DNA from: an uncultured Prevotella sp.
GTDB lineage: Bacteria > Bacteroidota > Bacteroidia > Bacteroidales > Bacteroidaceae
Assembly: GCA_900545525.1 (NCBI GenBank)
Contig: UQZX01000031.1
Location: forward strand, 1-29,761
Direction: 5' to 3'
Length of the DNA stretch: 29,761 nt
Each line of letters opens with the position of its first letter. Position 1 is the first letter of the stretch. Positions 9,313-15,460 of this stretch are shown piece after piece. Position numbers and translations under genes: made by a program. The notes under the pieces were generated by a model, which had not been told where the DNA came from, made no database searches, and worked only from the letters and a program-made list of their open reading frames with translations.

Positions 9313-9320
9313 TGGCGGTG

Positions 9321-9974
9321 TCATCCTTTGACATCCGTCCGGCTCATGGCGTCTACCTTTTCCTTGAATAATGACAGGGAAACGAGCCGTCCGCGCGGAC
9401 TGCGCACTTTGGGAAACGATGAGAAGAAACTGTCACATGATGTGTAGAAGGCATACGACTTCACTTCGCGTGACAGTTTCATTATTTTGTCTATGCGGCG
9501 TGCATAGGCAGGATTGACGACCGACAGCAGATGTCTTCCCGTATATGTCACTGCTGCCAGAACGAGGAATGTTTCATGTTTCGTGCTGTTATTGCCGGCA
9601 ACGGTCCAATTCCTTGTATCCGTCCTCACGGAGATGTTCCAGCCGCGGGCGTTCATTTCGTTCATGATACGCCTGAAGACAACACCGTGTGACGATGTGT
9701 CCTTTATCCTTTTTATTACAATATAATAATGTATCATCTCGTGTAGCAGCACGTTCTTGAACTGTTTCTCGTCGGCATCGTAGTAGTTGCTTATGCGTAT
9801 GGTGTAGCCGTAATACTTCTTTATGCCCATTGTGCTTTTCCACTTGTACGCCATTGCGCCGAGCTGCGTACGTGCATTTCCGGTGACGAACCTTGGCTCG
9901 GGCAGGGATGAACTGAAGTATTCACGGTTGAACTCGTCAAACCATGTCCTGAGAAGTTTTGCCGATACTTTCAT
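9321..9974 (-). CDS. SprT-like zinc metalloprotease-domain protein
   Basis: A 217-aa protein with an SprT-like fold. The zinc motif is H78-E79-x-x-H82 (LLHEMIHYY) and the likely third ligand is H96 in DTSSHG. The upstream segment LLRTWFDEFNREYF is the usual SprT-like N-terminus, and Bacteroidota carry many such short forms. The family includes the protease domain of eukaryotic SPRTN, which removes DNA-protein crosslinks; the bacterial role is not settled. The C-terminal 80 residues are basic and lack the SprT zinc ribbon. It lies downstream of recA on the same strand, but a strong terminator-like hairpin stands just before its start, and I see no good promoter in the 22 bases left. Confidence 0.85.
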   Translation of the reverse strand: MKVSAKLLRTWFDEFNREYFSSSLPEPRFVTGNARTQLGAMAYKWKSTMGIKKYYGYTIRISNYYDADEKQFKNVLLHEMIHYYIVIKRIKDTSSHGVVFRRIMNEMNARGWNISVRTDTRNWTVAGNNSTKHETFLVLAAVTYTGRHLLSVVNPAYARRIDKIMKLSREVKSYAFYTSCDSFFSSFPKVRSPRGRLVSLSLFKEKVDAMSRTDVKG

Positions 9975-9996
9975 GATGGTGCGTAGGAGATGGATT

Positions 9997-10058
9997 AAAA
10001 AGAGAAGAGGGCTAAGTCAAAATCCCCAAGAATAGTATTTCGACAAACCCTCTTTTCT
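9997..10058 (-). terminator. Probable recA terminator, directly upstream of the SprT-like gene
   Basis: On the minus strand AGAAAAGAGGG (10058-10048) pairs with CCCTCTTCTCT (10011-10001), 11 bp with one G-T pair, followed by a T run and then AATCC. The enclosed sequence adds an inner stem, GTCGAAAT with ATTTTGAC (one wobble). A second nested hairpin (GGCAGC 10107-10102 with GCTGCC 10069-10064, enclosing GGCGG/CCGCC) lies between it and the recA stop. Confidence 0.7.
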
Positions 10059-10133
10059 GCTTAGGCAGCCATTGGCGGCACTTGTCCGCCTGTCGTTGTC
10101 CGCTGCCTTCTTGTCTTTTTTAGGCTTGTGCCG

Positions 10134-11165
10134 TCAGTCTTTCTTCTCGGCGATAGCCTGCATTATAAGCTGTTCCAGCTCCTCGCACAGTTCCGGATTG
10201 TCCTTTAACAGAGCTTTTGAGGCGTCGCGTCCCTGTGCCAGCTTGCTGCCGTTGTATGAGAACCATGAGCCGCTCTTCTGTATTATTCCGTACTCTACGC
10301 CGAGGTCGAGTATCTCTCCTATCTTTGAAATACCCTCACCGAATGTTATTTCGAACTCGGTCTTGCGGAAAGGGGGAGCCACCTTGTTCTTTACAATCTT
10401 CACCCTTACCTGGTTGCCAATCACCTGATCGCCGTCCTTTATGCTCGTTACGCGCCGGATGTCGAGGCGCACGCTCGAATAGAATTTAAGCGCGTTGCCG
10501 CCGGTTGTTGTTTCAGGGTTGCCGAACATCACGCCGATTTTCTCGCGCAACTGGTTTATGAAGATACATGTGGTGTTTGTCTTGCTTATTGTTGCGGTGA
10601 GCTTGCGCAGCGCCTGGCTCATAAGTCTTGCCTGCAATCCCACTTTGTTGTCGCCCATGTCACCCTCGATTTCCGATTTCGGTGTAAGTGCAGCAACCGA
10701 GTCTATGACGATGATGTCTATTGCTGACGACCGTATGAGCTGGTCGGCAATCTCAAGTGCCTGCTCTCCGTTGTCCGGCTGCGATATCCACAGGTTCTCC
10801 ACGTCAACGCCCAGCTTTGATGCGTAGAACCGGTCAAAGGCATGCTCGGCATCGATAAATGCTGCTATGCCGCCCATTTTCTGTGCCTCTGCTATGGCAT
10901 GGATAGCCAGCGTTGTCTTTCCGCTGCTTTCCGGACCGTAGATTTCTATTATTCGTCCCTTGGGATATCCGCCCACGCCCAGTGCCGCGTTCAGTCCGAT
11001 GCTTCCCGTCGGGATTACTTCAACTTGCTCGACGTTCTCGTCTCCGAGCTTCATTATGGCACCTTTGCCAAAGTCCTTTTCTATCTTTGCCATTGCTGCC
11101 TGCAATGCTTTCAGCTTGCCTTCCTGCATGTTTGAGGCTGCATCCTCTGTCTCTTTCTTTGCCAT
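10134..11165 (-). CDS. recA: Recombinase RecA
   Basis: The ATP-dependent strand-exchange protein of homologous recombination and trigger of the SOS response. Length is 343 aa. Walker A is GPESSGKT (77-84); other RecA signatures are DAEHAFD, IIVIDSVAALTPKSEIEGD (Walker B region), NQLREKIGVMFGNPETTTGG and the C-terminal KIGEILDLGVEYGIIQKSGSW. The C-terminus stops at EKKD without the long acidic tail of E. coli RecA. It is third in a minus-strand row after the DUF6621-like and carboxynorspermidine dehydrogenase genes. The 196 bases before it are almost entirely a repeat element, in which I find no standard promoter, so it may depend on read-through. No SOS box is recognisable to me. Confidence 0.98.
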   Translation of the reverse strand: MAKKETEDAASNMQEGKLKALQAAMAKIEKDFGKGAIMKLGDENVEQVEVIPTGSIGLNAALGVGGYPKGRIIEIYGPESSGKTTLAIHAIAEAQKMGGIAAFIDAEHAFDRFYASKLGVDVENLWISQPDNGEQALEIADQLIRSSAIDIIVIDSVAALTPKSEIEGDMGDNKVGLQARLMSQALRKLTATISKTNTTCIFINQLREKIGVMFGNPETTTGGNALKFYSSVRLDIRRVTSIKDGDQVIGNQVRVKIVKNKVAPPFRKTEFEITFGEGISKIGEILDLGVEYGIIQKSGSWFSYNGSKLAQGRDASKALLKDNPELCEELEQLIMQAIAEKKD

Positions 11166-11168
11166 TAT

Positions 11169-11361
11169 TTTGAGTTTTGAATTACGAATTACAAATTTTG
11201 AATTACGAGTTTTGAATTACGAATGTTGAGTTGTCGCACTGCGTGCGATGTAGAGTTACGAATTTTGAGTTATGAGTTTTGAGTTACGAGTTTGGAATTA
11301 CGAATGTTGAATTGCGTTTTGCCCTCCCAATTCGTAATTCGTAATTCAAAACTCGTAATTC
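11169..11361. repeat. GAATTACGA-type repeat filling the recA leader
   Basis: The segment is built from degenerate units such as GAATTACGAATTTTGA and GAGTTACGAGTTTTGA. In its left two thirds they run on the plus strand; at 11329-11361 the same units appear inverted (AATTCGTAATTC...), so the ends can pair as a long imperfect hairpin. Inside is a short palindrome at 11234-11248 (TCGCAC-TGC-GTGCGA) followed by TGTAGAG. The element ends one base from the TAA of the upstream dehydrogenase gene and 4 bases from the recA ATG. A related copy starts at 29705. It carries no gene. Origin is unknown; it looks like a non-autonomous dispersed repeat. Confidence 0.85.
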
Positions 11362-12555
11362 TTACAGTTCCAGGTCGCCGTCGAAAACCTCGTGCCATGG
11401 CAGCCCGTGTATGTTGAGCTGTTCCATGAACGGGTCCGGATCGAACTCTTCCACGTTCCACACACCGGGCTTGCGCCACAGTCCCTTGAAGAACATCATT
11501 GCGCCTATCATTGCCGGAACGCCCGTTGTGTAGCTCACGCCCTGCATGCCGGTCTCCTTGTATGCCTCCTGATGCGAACAGTTGTTATATATATAATATG
11601 TGCGCTCCTTGCCGTCCTTGACGCCACGTATGCGGCATCCGATGCTCGTTTCGCCGTCGTAGTTCTCGCCCAGATCCTGCGGATTGGGAAGAACAGCCTT
11701 GAGGAACTGGAGCGGAACAATCTTCTGTCCGTTGTAGTCAACCTCGTCTATGCGTGCCATGCCGATGTTCTGTATTACGCGGAGGTGTGTGAGATATTCC
11801 TCTCCGAAAGTCATCCAGAAACGTGCCTGCCTGATTGTCGGGAAGTTCTTTGCAAGGCTTTCCAGCTCCTCATGATACATCAGGTAGCTCTCCCTCGGAC
11901 CGATGTTCGGGTAGGTCAGCGGCTTGTGTATTTCCAAGGCTCCCGTCTGAATCCATTCGCCGTCCTTGTAGTAACGTCCCTTTTGTGTTATCTCGCGTAT
12001 GTTTATCTCCGGATTGAAGTTTGTTGCAAAAGCCTTGTGGTGGTTGCCCGCATTGCAGTCTACGATGTCAAGATAGTGTATCTCGTCGAAATGGTGCTTT
12101 GCCGCGTATGCCGTGAATATTCCGCTCACTCCCGGGTCGAAGCCGCAGCCGAGTATTGCGGTCAGTCCGGCGTCTTCAAAACGCTTCTTGTAAGCCCACT
12201 GCCATGAGTATTCGAAGTGTGCCTCGTCCTTCGGCTCGTAGTTTGCCGTGTCAAGATAGTTGACGCCGCAAGCCAGACAGGCATCCATTATGGTGAGGTC
12301 CTGATAGGGCAGGGCAAGGTTCACGACCAGCTCGGGTCTGTAGTCGTTGAACAATGCTTTCAGCTGTTCCACGTCGTCGGCGTCCACCTGTGCCGTCTTT
12401 ATGTCAGGGTTGCCGATATATTCTGCTATCTTGTCGCATTTAGCCTTTGTGCGGCTGGCTATCATTATCTCTGTGAACACGTCGGTGTTCTTTGCTATTT
12501 TCACCGCGGCAACAGTTGCTACGCCTCCGGCTCCGATAATCAATACTTTTCCCAT
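11362..12555 (-). CDS. Carboxynorspermidine dehydrogenase (saccharopine dehydrogenase family)
   Basis: NADPH-dependent enzyme of the alternative spermidine pathway: it condenses a diamine (putrescine or diaminopropane) with aspartate semialdehyde to carboxy(nor)spermidine, which NspC then decarboxylates. The 397-aa protein opens with a Rossmann nucleotide loop (GKVLIIGAGGVATVAA) and has the family's GVNYLDTANYEP and ILGCGFDPGVSGIF segments, plus a C-terminal TTGVPAMIGAMMFFKG. Length fits the family. It is not a lysine-pathway saccharopine dehydrogenase judging by these segments and by Bacteroidota context. It follows the DUF6621-like gene by 22 bases, so it is probably in one operon with it. 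The nspC partner is not in the window. Confidence 0.88.
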   Translation of the reverse strand: MGKVLIIGAGGVATVAAVKIAKNTDVFTEIMIASRTKAKCDKIAEYIGNPDIKTAQVDADDVEQLKALFNDYRPELVVNLALPYQDLTIMDACLACGVNYLDTANYEPKDEAHFEYSWQWAYKKRFEDAGLTAILGCGFDPGVSGIFTAYAAKHHFDEIHYLDIVDCNAGNHHKAFATNFNPEINIREITQKGRYYKDGEWIQTGALEIHKPLTYPNIGPRESYLMYHEELESLAKNFPTIRQARFWMTFGEEYLTHLRVIQNIGMARIDEVDYNGQKIVPLQFLKAVLPNPQDLGENYDGETSIGCRIRGVKDGKERTYYIYNNCSHQEAYKETGMQGVSYTTGVPAMIGAMMFFKGLWRKPGVWNVEEFDPDPFMEQLNIHGLPWHEVFDGDLEL

Positions 12556-12577
12556 GATGTCTTTTATATTTGCTTTT

Positions 12578-13174
12578 TTATTTTATTTCTTCAGCTTTTA
12601 TGCCGAGGGCATTCATTATGGAGTAGCCCAATATCTCCTGACAGAAGTTCCCGCCGGGCAGCGGCTGCATGGCGAACACCGTTATCTTCTTGTCGCCTGT
12701 TGCGGCAGAGCGCAGCGTGCGGCGCACCCCGTCGTAGTATTTCTCGTCGTCGGGCACCACCATTATCCGCTTCACCTCCTCCCTGCTGCATATCAGCGAC
12801 AGCGACTCGTTGAAGAGCTGTTCCTTGGTCACGATGTCCTCCACCGCCACCGAGCTTATGACAAACTCTCCCAGCGTGTCCCTGAAAGCCTTTCCGTCCA
12901 GCTCCCTGGCATAGTCTGCCGGCGTAAAGTTCTCCATTGCGTCGTTGTGCTTGCCGTGTATCAGAACCACCTGTGTCTCATTACTGCCGCTGCGCATGCC
13001 TCCGTCCAGCGCCACGCAGTCTATCCATTGTGCCATGTCTGCCTTCGGTATCCTCCTGCCCAGCATGCGCTCGAAGTTTACGATGAAGTTAAACGCCACA
13101 TTATCTATATAGTCGGCATCGGCAAGTATCACGTTCTCACTCCACTTGCGTGCCCCGGTCATATATGTGTTCAT
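12578..13174 (-). CDS. DUF6621-like conserved protein of unknown function
   Basis: A soluble protein of about 198 aa with no signal peptide or membrane segment. I recognise it, from memory only, as the Bacteroidota family DUF6621: WSENVILADADYIDNVAFN, FERMLGRRIP, and a C-terminal ITVFAMQPLPGGNF with a following EILGYSIMNALGI. A role has not been established to my knowledge. It heads the row that continues with carboxynorspermidine dehydrogenase and recA. The promoter's -7 box ends at 13180, so the ATG at 13174 would make the mRNA leaderless; the in-frame ATG at 13162 would leave about 12 bases of leader and also fits the conserved part. The longest frame (to 13219) is excluded because it runs through the promoter. 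Confidence 0.75.
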   Translation of the reverse strand: MNTYMTGARKWSENVILADADYIDNVAFNFIVNFERMLGRRIPKADMAQWIDCVALDGGMRSGSNETQVVLIHGKHNDAMENFTPADYARELDGKAFRDTLGEFVISSVAVEDIVTKEQLFNESLSLICSREEVKRIMVVPDDEKYYDGVRRTLRSAATGDKKITVFAMQPLPGGNFCQEILGYSIMNALGIKAEEIK

Positions 13175-13179
13175 ACTTG

Positions 13180-13209
13180 CAAAGATACGCAAAAAAACGC
13201 GCAAGCCAA
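13180..13209 (-). promoter_or_regulatory. Promoter of the DUF6621-carboxynorspermidine dehydrogenase(-recA) row
   Basis: On the minus strand TTG (13209-13207), 19 bases, then TATCTTTG (13187-13180) followed by C. Transcription would begin at about 13175, practically on the first ATG. Confidence 0.75.
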
Positions 13210-13375
13210 GTGAAAACAATGTTTATTTATCCAAAAACAAATTTACCTGCCGCTGAGCTTGTGCGGTGTCTCCAACATGCAGGCATTCAGCAGCTTGTCT
13301 TAAGTATTTATATCTTTTTCTCAAAAGTCTCGGCTTAAATGTCAAATAATAATGTCTTTATGGTGCTTTTTGCGT

Positions 13376-13383
13376 TACCTTTG
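13376..13383 (+). promoter_or_regulatory. -7 box of rhaD
   Basis: TACCTTTG followed by C matches TAnnTTTG. No clear -33 TTTG is present. It gives a leader of about 23 bases and fixes the rhaD start at 13412 rather than the in-frame ATG at 13352. Confidence 0.6.
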
Positions 13384-13411
13384 CGACAAATTGAATTTAA
13401 TACAACACATC

Positions 13412-14221
13412 ATGAAAAGTATATTAGACGGTCGTACCGGTTTGAGAAACGAAGTGGAAAAGGTTGCCGAGGTTGCCGGATACCTGTGGCAGAAGGGTTG
13501 GGCAGAGCGTAATGGCGGAAACATAACTGTGAATGTGACAGAGTTTGTTGACGACGAGATGCGCAATATGCCTGCAATAAGCGAGGTGACACCTATCGGT
13601 GTAACTCTTCCTCACCTCAAGGGAGCTTATTTCTACTGTAAGGGGACAAACCGTCGTATGCGTGATTTGGCACGTTTCCCTATGGAAAACGGAAGCATCA
13701 TACGCATTCTCGATGACTGCGCAAGCTATGTTATAATTGCAGACAACCCCGTAAAGCCGACAAGCGAGCTGCCTTCACACCTCATGGTACACGACCATCT
13801 GGTGGAGAAAGGTTCTCCATACCGTGCATCACTGCACACTCATCCCATCGAACTGGTTGCGATGACACACATAAGAAAGTTCCTCGGCAAGGATGTGCTT
13901 ACCAAACTGTTGTGGAGCATGATACCGGAGACAAAGGCGTTCTGCCCCCGCGGACTTGGAATAATACCCTACGAGCTGCCGAGCAGTGTGCAGCTTGCAG
14001 AGGAAACGGTAAGACAGCTTGACGACTACGACGTGGCGATGTGGGAGAAGCACGGTGTCTTTGCGATAGACACGGACATCATGCAGGCATTCGATCAGGT
14101 CGATGTCCTCAACAAGAGCGCACTTATCTACATCGCTGCGAAGAACATGGGCGAGGAGCCGGAGGGCATGAGCGACGGGCAGATGGCAGAGATGACAAAG
14201 GCGTTCAATCTTCCCAAGTAA
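13412..14221 (+). CDS. rhaD: Rhamnulose-1-phosphate aldolase
   Basis: Class II, zinc-dependent aldolase that splits L-rhamnulose 1-phosphate into dihydroxyacetone phosphate and L-lactaldehyde in the cytoplasm. The 269-aa length matches E. coli RhaD. Visible features are the GWAERNGGNIT phosphate-binding segment, zinc ligands H142 and H144 in SLHTHP, H214 in WEKHGVF, and the likely catalytic E119 in TSELPSH. These sit within one or two residues of their E. coli positions. The ATG at 13412 is chosen because the -7 box lies just upstream. The gene stands alone with its own promoter and a strong terminator; no other rhamnose gene is in the window, whereas rha genes are usually clustered. Confidence 0.93.
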   Translation: MKSILDGRTGLRNEVEKVAEVAGYLWQKGWAERNGGNITVNVTEFVDDEMRNMPAISEVTPIGVTLPHLKGAYFYCKGTNRRMRDLARFPMENGSIIRILDDCASYVIIADNPVKPTSELPSHLMVHDHLVEKGSPYRASLHTHPIELVAMTHIRKFLGKDVLTKLLWSMIPETKAFCPRGLGIIPYELPSSVQLAEETVRQLDDYDVAMWEKHGVFAIDTDIMQAFDQVDVLNKSALIYIAAKNMGEEPEGMSDGQMAEMTKAFNLPK

Positions 14222-14321
14222 GTTATTAGTAGCATGTAATGTGCTGATATATCATATAAAGTGATTTTTTAAGAAATAAAGTTTTAGGTAGTATTAGTTT
14301 AGTAGTCTTTTTGTAGACAAT

Positions 14322-14358
14322 AAAAATCCTCACCGCTGTGAAGCGCTGAGGATTTTTT
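14322..14358 (+). terminator. Strong intrinsic terminator of rhaD
   Basis: AAAAATCCTCA (14322-14332) pairs with TGAGGATTTTT (14347-14357), with an inner CGC/GCG step, followed by a T tract. A rows on one side and T rows on the other make it usable in both directions. Confidence 0.9.
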
Positions 14359-14413
14359 ATGTTCCCTTCCGGCATGTTATGTCAGCCGTATGTCATAACT
14401 GCAGTTTGCCTGC

Positions 14414-14512
14414 GGTTTTCCAAAAGGCGGCATATTGCATTGCGAAAGGTGCCCTTTCAGCGTCTGAAAGGCCATCTTTTGGAGCCTGAAAGGGCACCTT
14501 TTGAAATGCAGG
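14414..14512. repeat. Dispersed hairpin repeat, copy A
   Basis: Copy A opens with TTTTCCAAAAGGCGGCATAT, then TGCATTGC. Arms AAAGGTGCCCTTTCAG (14445-14460) and CTGAAAGGGCACCTTT (14486-14501) form a 16-bp stem around a 25-base module beginning GCGTCTGAAAGG. A second copy lies inverted at about 27412-27540. Weak similarity continues past 14512 (GCAGGAGGTA). No reading frame is associated. Confidence 0.85.
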
Positions 14513-14594
14513 AGGTAAGTTGTTGACATTCAATGATATATGTTAATGTAAGTTTGAGACAATGAACAATAGTTTTAGTTGCGTTCTTTTCCGT

Positions 14595-14758
14595 GTAGGG
14601 ACACATTCTTGTATCTGTCCGCACGTCTCATAGAGGCGTTCTTTGTACCGTTCACAAAGATAAAAAGATGAAGCAACAAGGCATTTGTATTGAAGACTTA
14701 AGCTCCTGTCTGAACGCCTCTATGAGGCGTGCGGACAGATACAAGAATGTGTCCCTAC
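14595..14758. repeat. 164-bp foldback element with 47-bp terminal inverted repeats (MITE-like)
   Basis: The left arm 14595-14641 (starting GTAGGGACACATTCTTG) and right arm 14712-14758 are reverse complements at 46 of 47 positions. The one difference gives a G-T pair. A 70-base spacer without a gene separates them. Each arm also holds a small palindrome (CGCCTC-TAT-GAGGCG in the right arm). I see no flanking target duplication and no transposase, so it is a non-autonomous element or a large hairpin of unknown origin. Confidence 0.9.
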
Positions 14759-14793
14759 TCTTGTTGATGTATTCTACTGCTCATTTTATTCCA

Positions 14794-14829
14794 TCAATTA
14801 TAAATTATAAATTGTCAATTATCAATTAA
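14794..14829. repeat. AT-rich short repeat cluster
   Basis: Units TCAATTA, TAAATTA, TAAATTG and TCAATTA follow one another, with both orientations present. This type of AATT-centred repeat differs from the GAATTACGA repeat. It lies 36 bases after the 164-bp foldback. Confidence 0.6.
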
Positions 14830-14882
14830 TATACGTTTATTCCTACCTCTGTGGGAGGATGTATTTGGATGTCTTATTTCGA

Positions 14883-14923
14883 ATTAACGTTACGTTAATG
14901 TTTTAAAATGTGCCAAATTGGCA
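14883..14923. other. Two neighbouring palindromes in a gene-free zone
   Basis: ATTAACGT-T-ACGTTAAT (14883-14899) is a perfect 8+1+8 palindrome. TGCCAA-A-TTGGCA (14911-14923) is a perfect 6+1+6 palindrome 11 bases later. They look like operator half-site pairs, but no gene start is near; the flanking genes converge. Function unknown. Confidence 0.6.
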
Positions 14924-14984
14924 TGTTGTAAGCCGTTGCAGGACGCTGCATATCCGGCAGGCGGCATTATGTCATATATGCAAT

Positions 14985-15012
14985 GAGGGGCGGCACCAAT
15001 GTGCCGCCCCTC
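14985..15012 (-). terminator. Perfect GC-rich hairpin after trxA
   Basis: GAGGGGCGGCAC (14985-14996) and GTGCCGCCCCTC (15001-15012) form a perfect 12-bp stem with a 4-base loop, 30 bases past the trxA stop. On the minus strand no T tract follows; on the plus strand a short one does. Best read as the 3' end of the dnaE-trxA transcript. Confidence 0.7.
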
Positions 15013-15042
15013 GCTGTTTTATCTCTTTAGTATTCAGGATGA

Positions 15043-15360
15043 TTATCCCAAGAAGGCATCGAACTTTTCTTTGAGCGCAGCCTTTGTCGTTGCTCCGACA
15101 AATCTGTCAACCACTTCGCCGTTCTTTATGAACAATATTGTGGGGATGTTGCGTATGCCGTATTCCATTGCAATGTCGTCGTTCTCCTCCACATCACACT
15201 TTCCTACAACGAGCTTGCCGTCATATTCCTTTGCAAGTTCCTCTATAATGGGAGCTATTGCGCGGCACGGACCGCACCATGTTGCCCAAAAGTCAACCAC
15301 CAGCGGCAGGCTGCCGTTCTTCAGTTCCTCAAAGTTTTCGCTTGTAATCTTTACTTCCAT
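15043..15360 (-). CDS. trxA: Thioredoxin
   Basis: Small cytoplasmic disulfide reductase that supplies electrons to reductive enzymes. It has 105 aa and the classical active site W28-C29-G30-P31-C32 within DFWATWCGPC, plus the cis-proline NIPTILF segment. No signal peptide, so it is the cytoplasmic type. It lies 100 bases after dnaE on the same strand, an arrangement I recall from other Bacteroidales. A hairpin in the gap (15427-15446) and the lack of a clear promoter leave open whether it is read with dnaE. Confidence 0.95.
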   Translation of the reverse strand: MEVKITSENFEELKNGSLPLVVDFWATWCGPCRAIAPIIEELAKEYDGKLVVGKCDVEENDDIAMEYGIRNIPTILFIKNGEVVDRFVGATTKAALKEKFDAFLG

Positions 15361-15426
15361 GATGATGAAATGTTTTATTGTTAATAATATATTGTCATGT
15401 CTCTATATCCGAAGCAACAAATATCA

Positions 15427-15446
15427 TGCCACGGCATGGCGTGGCA
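15427..15446 (-). other. Hairpin between dnaE and trxA
   Basis: TGCCACG (15427-15433) and CGTGGCA (15440-15446) form a 7-bp stem with a 6-base loop, 14 bases after the dnaE stop. There is no T tract behind it on the minus strand, so it may be an attenuating or RNA-stabilising structure rather than a terminator. Confidence 0.5.
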
Positions 15447-15460
15447 CAGGTTGCCGCACG

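Noticed and set aside
9319..9333. TGTCA/TGACA hairpin between the acylase and SprT-like genes as a terminator
   Set aside because: Only 5 bp of stem and no T tract on either side.
11392..12207. Plus-strand open frame of 271 codons opposite carboxynorspermidine dehydrogenase
   Set aside because: Shadow of a well-supported gene with a Rossmann motif; no start context or family signature.
12347..13213. Plus-strand open frame of 288 codons opposite two minus-strand genes
   Set aside because: It spans the junction of two genes that form a plausible operon with a clear promoter; no domain visible.
13352..13411. Upstream extension of rhaD by 20 codons
   Set aside because: The extension runs over the -7 box at 13376-13383 and is absent from the usual RhaD N-terminus.
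14414..14829. Repeats between rhaD and trxA as a CRISPR array
   Set aside because: The units are of different families and sizes, not regularly spaced, and no cas gene is present.
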